In this document: piece by piece, positions 58,012 through 64,000 of the stretch
How the letters are laid out: every line of letters begins with the position of its first letter
Numbering within the stretch: the stretch's first letter is position 1
DNA from: Hsuehochloa calcarea
Lineage: Eukaryota; Streptophyta; Magnoliopsida; Poales; Poaceae
Length of the DNA stretch: 64,000 bases
Assembly (NCBI GenBank): GCA_036346395.1
Contig: CM070611.1
Location: 19,726,473-19,790,472, forward strand
Direction of reading: 5' to 3'
Translations under genes and position numbers: made by a program
The notes under the pieces: model-generated
What the model was told of the DNA's origin: nothing
What the model saw: the letters and a program-made list of their open reading frames with translations, nothing else
The model's database searches: none

Positions 58012-60120
58012 TTTGGTATCAGAGAACCCCTAGCTCATAGTGACCCCAATTAGATCTTCCTCTCGCCCGGATCTAACCATCAGTGGATCCTACAAAGTTA
58101 GACTCATCTGGATCTAAGATTATTGGCTCGGCTTAGCATCTTAGAAGGAGTGGATTTAAAATCCTTAAGTGAAACCCTAACAAAAACGCAATCCCGAACA
58201 CCCAAACCCTCAAACTCAGATCAGTGCGCAAAAAAAGGGGCGGCGAACACTTACGGTTTTTGGATCTGGAGCCTTCTACGGTCTCGGGCGCCACCGTAGC
58301 TCCACTCGACGGCTACGCATGCGACTTCGCCGCGACGACGACGCACCGGCGAGAGAGAGCGCGGGTGCCGCTTGATGCGCGCCGCCTCCGCCGCCCGCCT
58401 CCTCTCGAGCCATCGGTGAAAGAGTCGCCGCCGCTCCTCGCCACAAGACCTCACGCCGTCACTCGCGCGGATTCTTTGGAGAGGAACGGGGAAAAATGAT
58501 TAGGGTTAGGGCTTTCCGCCATTTCACTGGCTCTTATACGACGCGATTTTCGGGCCCAGCCGTCCTATTCAATCCGACGGCTCGCGTCAATCATTTGGCC
58601 GACAGTTGAAAGGGCGCTGCGTGATCTCGGTCGTCCATTTAGATCCAACGGCACTCATCTCCTTAGGAATTTTGGGCCAAGCTCTTTTGGGCCAGTGCCT
58701 TTGCGCAGATTAGGCCGAACGCAGGCCGGGACACGGATGGCTATGCTTCAGCCGCACAGTACGGTTTTCCTTTTTGCTAAATGATTTTTTATTTAAGTTT
58801 TATGCACTGTTTCAATTAACGCTAATTGCTCAAGTAACAGTGTATCATTGTCTTTGATTAAAATTGAACCAACGAGATATTTTAATTAGAGATTTTCATG
58901 TTTTATTTTGGCATTATGTATGTACATGATTATATACTGACCAACATTGTTTGTAATCGTATGTCGTCATATTAATTGTTAAAGTTCTTTTCATTTTCTG
59001 CCAAACGATGATATGAATTAGAACTTTAATTTTGCATGTTATTAATCAGTCCAACGTAAGATTAATTGCATGCAATACATTTTTATGCTATTTCTAAATT
59101 TTTCCTGTATTTTAATGTTCAGCAATAAATACTTCGAATGTTGCCACCACAATTGACAACATTGAGCAGCTTACGGGGAGCAACTTTCCCACTTGGAGAG
59201 AAAGAATTCATACTGTCTTTGGAGTTTTGGACCTTGACTATGCATTAAGGGTGAGCGCTCCCATTCCCCCACCGACGGTAAGGATAATTATGATGAGAAA
59301 AAGGAAACTTATGATGCTAATACTGAAAAATGGGAGCGGTCCAACCGCTTGTCGCTAATGATCATGAAGACCTCTATTTCAGTTGGGATCAGAGGAGCAA
59401 TCCCTGATTTTGAAAAATGCTAAGGAATACTTGGATTCAGTTGAGGAGAAATTCAAAGGCTCAACTAAAGTTTATGCCAATACTTTGATCCAGAGGCTCT
59501 TATCCGCTAAGTATGATGGGTCCAGCAGCATAAGAGAACATATCATGATGATGATTGATATGGCTAGAAAGCTCAAGGGCATGGACATGGAGATATCTGA
59601 TGGTTTCCTAGTCCATTTTATTATGACTTCTCTTCCTTCTGAGTACACTACATTTAAAATAAATTATAATACTCAGAAAGAAAAATAGAGCATGACCGAT
59701 TTAATCGTCATGTGTGTCCAGTAGGAAGAGAGGAAAAGAACCGAAAAGAAAGACTTTGTGCATCAAGTTAGCGGGTCCAATAAACGAAAGTTCCAAGGGA
59801 ATTTCAAATCCAAGAAAAAACTGTAATTCTCCCCAAATTCAGATAAGTCAAGGCTTAAGGCGCAAAATGCACCTAAGCCCTATGTTGTTCCTACTAAAAC
59901 ACCTAATGGGAATGCATGTCACTTATGCAAGGAGCCAGGACATTTTCAGAAGAATTGTGTTGGCTTTCTGAAGTGGCTCGCCAAGAAGGGTAATGATAAT
60001 ATAACATTTATTGAGGAAACTCTTTGTGCTGATTTTTCCCTTAAGTCTTGGTGGATTGACTCAGGTGCAACTGTGCACGTTACCAACTCTTTACAGGGAT
60101 TCCATACCACGAGAACACTA
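57887..60120 (+). pseudogene. Copia B gag-protease, apparently spliced from an ATG in the LTR
   Basis: Exon 1 is 57887-57905 (MASSGS plus one base), donor GTAAAC; acceptor TTTTAATGTTCAG ends at 59122. The join reads MASSGSAINTSNVATTIDNIEQL, in phase, then TGSNFPTWRERIHTVFGVLDLDYAL, a UBN2-type Copia gag start. Frameshifts occur near 59270 and 59400. 59383-59688 gives NAKEYLDSVEEKFKGSTK... (gag core). The zinc knuckle CHLCKEPGHFQKNC lies at 59917-59958 (CX2CX4HX4C). The protease active site WWIDSGATVHVTN lies at 60049-60087. The protein ends at the junction near 60120. Splicing is inferred from phase and splice-site quality only. Confidence 0.7.
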
Positions 60121-60124
60121 AGAA

Positions 60125-61772
60125 TGTGAAGGACCGAAATGGCAACAGAGGGGGGGGGGGTGAATGGTGCCTTAAAATTAAGAACTCCCCTTTACTGTAT
60201 TTAAACAAGATCTACAAACCCTCTCAAGAAGAGTAAAATAAAATCAGAGAACTAACATAAGTTCCAGTCTGTTCTGTCAAAAATCGGACGCTCCGATTCT
60301 ACCCGTGCAGTAGTTCCGACTCCGTAGAGTTCCGGATCGTCATGAAGTTCCGCTCATGATAATTCACTAGTGGACAATCTAAGTTCGATTGTCCTGACCG
60401 AAGAACAGTGCGCTCGGGTTTCTTTCCAAAAATCTAAAATACTAAATCTTGAATGCTCTTCTCTGGTCAAGTTTCACAGGACATCATCCTAAACAACATC
60501 TTGACCTCATGGAGAAGAATCGCAAACAAAGATTCAATAATCAAGCCAAGAACGGATTTCTTGAAGAAGGGGCAAGAAAGACCAAAACCAACAATAAACG
60601 AGATTCTCAGATTCTTAGCTCATGAAACTTTGAGGATGTAATAGCAATATCAAAACGACTCTAGATATCAAGTTTCATGCTATTTCATAAGACGAATCAA
60701 AAGATACACCAAAACCCTAGATATTCAACATGAACAGAGAGGAAATAAAGAGAGGCATAAACATGTAATCAAAGACTCAGAGTTTCATTGATAGAAGTCA
60801 AGAAATCACAGAGGAAACACAGAGGAATGATTACAAGTATTTTCAGTTCATTCTCTCCAAACCAACAAACTCTCAAAAAGCAAAACAAACCCTTTTGGTG
60901 GAGCTAACCCTAATTTTCTCTCTCAAAGTCTAACCCTAGCACCAGGGGTTCACCTCTATTTATAGCCCTTGGCTAATGGGCCTCCAACCCATTAAGCCCG
61001 CTACACCCCAACGGAACCGCCTCCACTTGTGCCGCTTTGCGAAAAGACCATTTCGCCCCTTGCGCACCTTCTGGAAGCCTCCCGTACGCCTTGCTGTCCT
61101 TGACTCGCAACCACATCAAGATTCACGCCGTCTTCGACACATCCCGACCGTTCTGACCTCAACGCCGCCTGCGCCTAGTCCGATCACCTTGTGTCTCGCC
61201 ACGACCTTGTCTCGATGTCCTGCAGTCAACACAGACAAAAACACATCACATAGCATTGCACAATATCATAGCATCAATATTTGTATAAGACTCAAACTCA
61301 TTCAAAATCAAAATCATAAAATTTCCTTCTCTGCACAGTTCTGGACACAATCGGAAGTTCCGCACTTAACCCAGCGGAAGTTCTGATTTCCGGAACGTCC
61401 GCACTTGTCAGGATTATCGGAAGTTCCGCGCTTACCACTGCGGAACTTCCGATCTTCGGAACATCCGCACGCCCAAAATTTCTATTCCGATTTTCGTCTC
61501 AGAGGAACCTTAACACCAGTATTATCGGACACTCCGCTACCCCAGGTGCGGAAGTTCCGATTACTTCAACCGAACTCAAAACCCAGATAAATCGAAAGTT
61601 CCTATTTCCAACGCCGGTAGTTCCGGAACTACCGCTCCATACACAGCGGTAGTTCCGATTATCCTGATTCAGCACAGAAACAGTCCAAACCGAAAAACTC
61701 AACTCTCAACCTATTCATCACGCTGTCAAATACTCATCACTCAGAGTGGAGGACCTCTCGCATGGTATCTCA
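60125..61772 (-). repeat. 3' LTR of Copia C
   Basis: Minus strand begins TGAGATACCATG and ends GGTCCTTCACA (right at the Copia B junction). It contains a minus TATA box (CTATTTATAGC seen at 60956-60966). Between 60280 and 61640 it has a dozen or so dispersed GGAAGTTCCG / GGAACTTCCG palindrome-like words. A run of ten G lies near 60151. Confidence 0.75.
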
Positions 61773-63439
61773 ATCTCCCCCTTGATGAGTATATTGACAA
61801 TCACCGAAAAAGCATAAGATGAGTTTGAGTTTAAAGTCAACCAAGGTCTAAACAAGAGTAGTTAAGCACAAGACCATGTTGACAAAAGAGAAAGACTTGA
61901 GATGAGATGAAAGAACAATTTTCGCACAAAACTCAAGGCTTTTCTCCAGAAGACTTTTTCTCTCCAAAATTCTCCCCCTTTGGCAATAAAATCATCAAGA
62001 TGTAGAAAAGGGATGAAAAGACTATATGATGTTCATTTTAAGCATTAGGAGCCATGTAGATTATCCAAAATGACTATTAGAGTATTACACCAAGCCATAA
62101 CACAGAAGAATGCTATCAAGATCATGACAATTGATGTATAGAATAGCTAAGACAGAAAGACCATAATCTGATTAATGATTCAATTCTTTAGCAAGTCAAA
62201 TAAACTAAGATTGAAGTCTAGCTAAAGATATCCAAGGATGATACAAGCCATGTCAAATAATCTAAGTTGAACCAAGAAGACTCATACTGAACAGTTTAGA
62301 GTGCTACCAGTTGAAGAGGGACTCATTTTATCCAGAACTTGGTCTTTTTGATGATAAGCAATTTTAGCACATTTTTCTTTTTCTGAAAGCTCTTTATGGT
62401 TTTATCTCAGTAAAGCAAGCTCTGGACTAGGTGCCATCCACAACTGCTTCCTAAGCTTCAACCAATTTTTCAGAACTTAGCCGTGTGCTAGATCCCAAGC
62501 CTTATGCGACCACTCCAAGCAACAGACTTAAGGAGGTGATCTTAGGTCATCCAAGGCTCCCCCTGAGTTCATGCCTAGTGCAATGGCAAGCAGTCTCATG
62601 AGGAAGATTTGGTGAGATCAGTTTTTTCGCACAAAAGAGATCATTTTTGCTTTTGAAGATTTTAGACCAGCGATTTAAAGATAAGTCGAGTTTCTTAACA
62701 AACTGACATAGCTTACTCAAAAGTTCAAAGGAGATACAAGACTCAACTCAGCCTACTTGACATGGCGAAAATCATAAAAGGATAGCTTCAACCAGACTAG
62801 TCTCAAGAGCTATCATGACAAGATTTTAATTCAAGTTTAGCATTTTTAATCACCTTAGCATGGCAAAGACTAAACTACACATAAAAAGTCATGATAGGTC
62901 TAGCAGTTTAGCATAAATCATGGCAAGATGTAAGACAGTGAAAACAGATCATAAAGGATAATAAACAAGGCTCCGATTGATTATAATGCAATGCAGGATG
63001 AAATGCACGAAAATCCAGATTCCCTTCAGAATGAGATGCATCTTTTAATTCAGGTTGAGTTATGACAAAATTTAAGAACTGGAATAACCAAGATGAACCC
63101 CCCCTGAACCAAATGAACAAAAACGAGAATCTGAAAAGAGAAACAGAAAAGACAATCCTTTAGAGCATAGAAAGATATAGAGAAAACTATCGCTCGATGT
63201 GTTCTTATCTACCCCATATGATTCTAGGACTATCAGCTGATCTACTCATACACTAAGGAGCAAACATTGTCCCTGTCTACCCAAGGGTGGCCCGACCCCT
63301 GCTAGAACCTATAAGAAGTGAGTAAGCTCTACTTAGAGAAGGAGAAAGCGACTAATAAGCAAGATCCTAGAAGCACAAGATAAGAAATATCGACAAAGCA
63401 ATTTAGCAAGAGAACCACTCTAACCTATGCCGAAGGACT

Positions 63440-63935
63440 TCACCCAAAATATTAAAAGAAATGCAACTGTAAAGGAGTAATAGTATAAATATAATATAAT
63501 ATAGTAGTAGCACATAGCTCCCCCTCACAACAGTCCGTAAGGACAAACCACCCCAAGCTCTCCCCCCAGAGCTGAAAACCGAGAGCTATCCAGAGGCTTA
63601 GTGAAGATATCAGCCAACTGGTGCTCACTCTCCACAAACGGAGCACAATGTCACCCTTCTCTACATGGTCTCAAGAAAGTGATATCTCGATATCAATATG
63701 CTTGGTCCGAGAATGTTGCACTGGGTTCTTGGCAATGCAAATCGCAGACGTGTTATCACAAAAGAGTGGAACACAGTCGATAGCTAACCCAAAGTCCTGC
63801 AGGGTCGAGACCATCCAAAGCACTTGGCTACAAAGAATCGCTACAAAGAACGCTCGCCTCTGCAGTGGATCGCGAACACCGGATTGCTTCCTTGACGACC
63901 AGAGACAAGAGAAGTGCCAATGAATTGGCAAGTGC
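63440..63935 (-). pseudogene. Copia C RNase H end of pol
   Basis: Minus-strand reading gives VPLFCDNTSAICIAKNPVQHSRTKHIDI (63770-63690), the conserved Copia RNase H segment. After a frame change comes HFLRDHVEKGDI, then ESEHQLADIFTKPLD (to about 63590), the usual end of Copia pol. The frame break lies where HIDIRYHFL should be: the sequence has ATCGAGATATCAC where ATCAGATATCAC would keep frame, one of several CAG/CGAG anomalies. Confidence 0.75.
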
Positions 63936-64000
63936 CGGTGCTCTTCCTATCTATCCTACAATGTGAAATATGATCGGAGAAGGCTCTAAGAGATAGACAA

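Larger units (their letters stand above)
57559..60124 (+). mobile_element. Copia element B (5' part, plus), truncated by insertion
   Basis: 5' LTR 57559-58011 (TGTTGGG...CCTACA), then primer-binding site TGGTATCAGAG (58014), a GC-rich leader, gag, CCHC zinc knuckle and the start of protease. It stops at about 60124, where the Copia C LTR begins. The rest of pol and the 3' LTR are not in the window. Confidence 0.85.
60125..64000 (-). mobile_element. Copia element C (3' part, minus), runs off window
   Basis: 3' LTR 60125-61772, then a reversed polypurine tract (ATCTCCCCCTTGATG, 61773-61787), an AT-rich untranslated stretch of about 1.7 kb, and the RNase H end of pol at 63440-63935. Long LTR, long 3' untranslated region and the RNase H sequence fit the SIRE/Maximus-type Copia group. 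It is inserted in Copia B. Confidence 0.8.

Noticed and set aside
60280..61640. Heat-shock elements in the Copia C LTR
   Set aside because: The palindrome is GAAGTTC with one base between GAA and TTC, not the two-base spacing of heat-shock elements.
1..64000. Prokaryote-type defence or other novel gene system
   Set aside because: All recognisable genes are plant or plant-transposon; no gene cluster with such features is present.

Overview
The window is plant nuclear DNA from a grass (Poaceae). The only recognisable host gene is a CslF-type cellulose-synthase-like gene, a family confined to grasses and their close relatives. Almost everything else is grass-type transposable-element sequence: Copia and Gypsy LTR elements, solo LTRs, CACTA elements with 'CACAGACGGTT' subterminal repeats, and one hAT element. 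The species cannot be fixed from sequence alone. I found no rRNA, tRNA, CRISPR or prokaryotic system.

Layout. 1-1944: partial LTR, minus orientation. 2339-8955: decayed Copia element A1 (minus, TSD TCAAG). 8956-30409: the CslF-like gene. Its exon 1 is 9406-9554 and exon 2 is 27984-30339, joining in frame to 834 residues. The 18.4-kb intron holds a Russian-doll nest. A small CACTA (about 11043-27677) contains a Gypsy element with an antisense ORF (11249-27471). That Gypsy contains a solo LTR (12561-22033), itself carrying two more insertions (15038-17613 and 18730-20620). Its 5' LTR contains a second CACTA (26039-27231) that carries a class III peroxidase fragment. 30410-41454: a second copy, A2, of the same Copia family (minus, TSD GAAAA). 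Its 5' LTR is split by a 4.07-kb hAT element (37144-41212, 8-bp TSD TATACAAT) with a nearly readable spliced transposase gene.

41455-43660: unassigned fragments and duplications. About 43660-52780: a Gypsy element with very long LTRs and a short gag-like ORF, interrupted by a gag-only Gypsy relative (about 47.94-51.47 kb). 53890-54202: an almost perfect foldback. 54759-56067: a complete-ended CACTA (TSD TTT). 57559-60124: a Copia element with gag, zinc knuckle and protease, whose gag start codon lies in the 5' LTR and is joined by an apparent intron. 60125-64000: the 3' part of another Copia element (minus), cut by the window end.

The main points are three. First, a CslF-like gene keeps an open reading frame and all glycosyltransferase motifs although its intron has grown to 18.4 kb and same-family Copia copies sit 450 bp upstream and 70 bp downstream. 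Second, differences between repeat copies, and several apparent frameshifts, cluster at CTG/CAG sites. That pattern looks more like consensus error at CHG-methylated sites than ordinary mutation. Third, a CACTA element has captured peroxidase exons.
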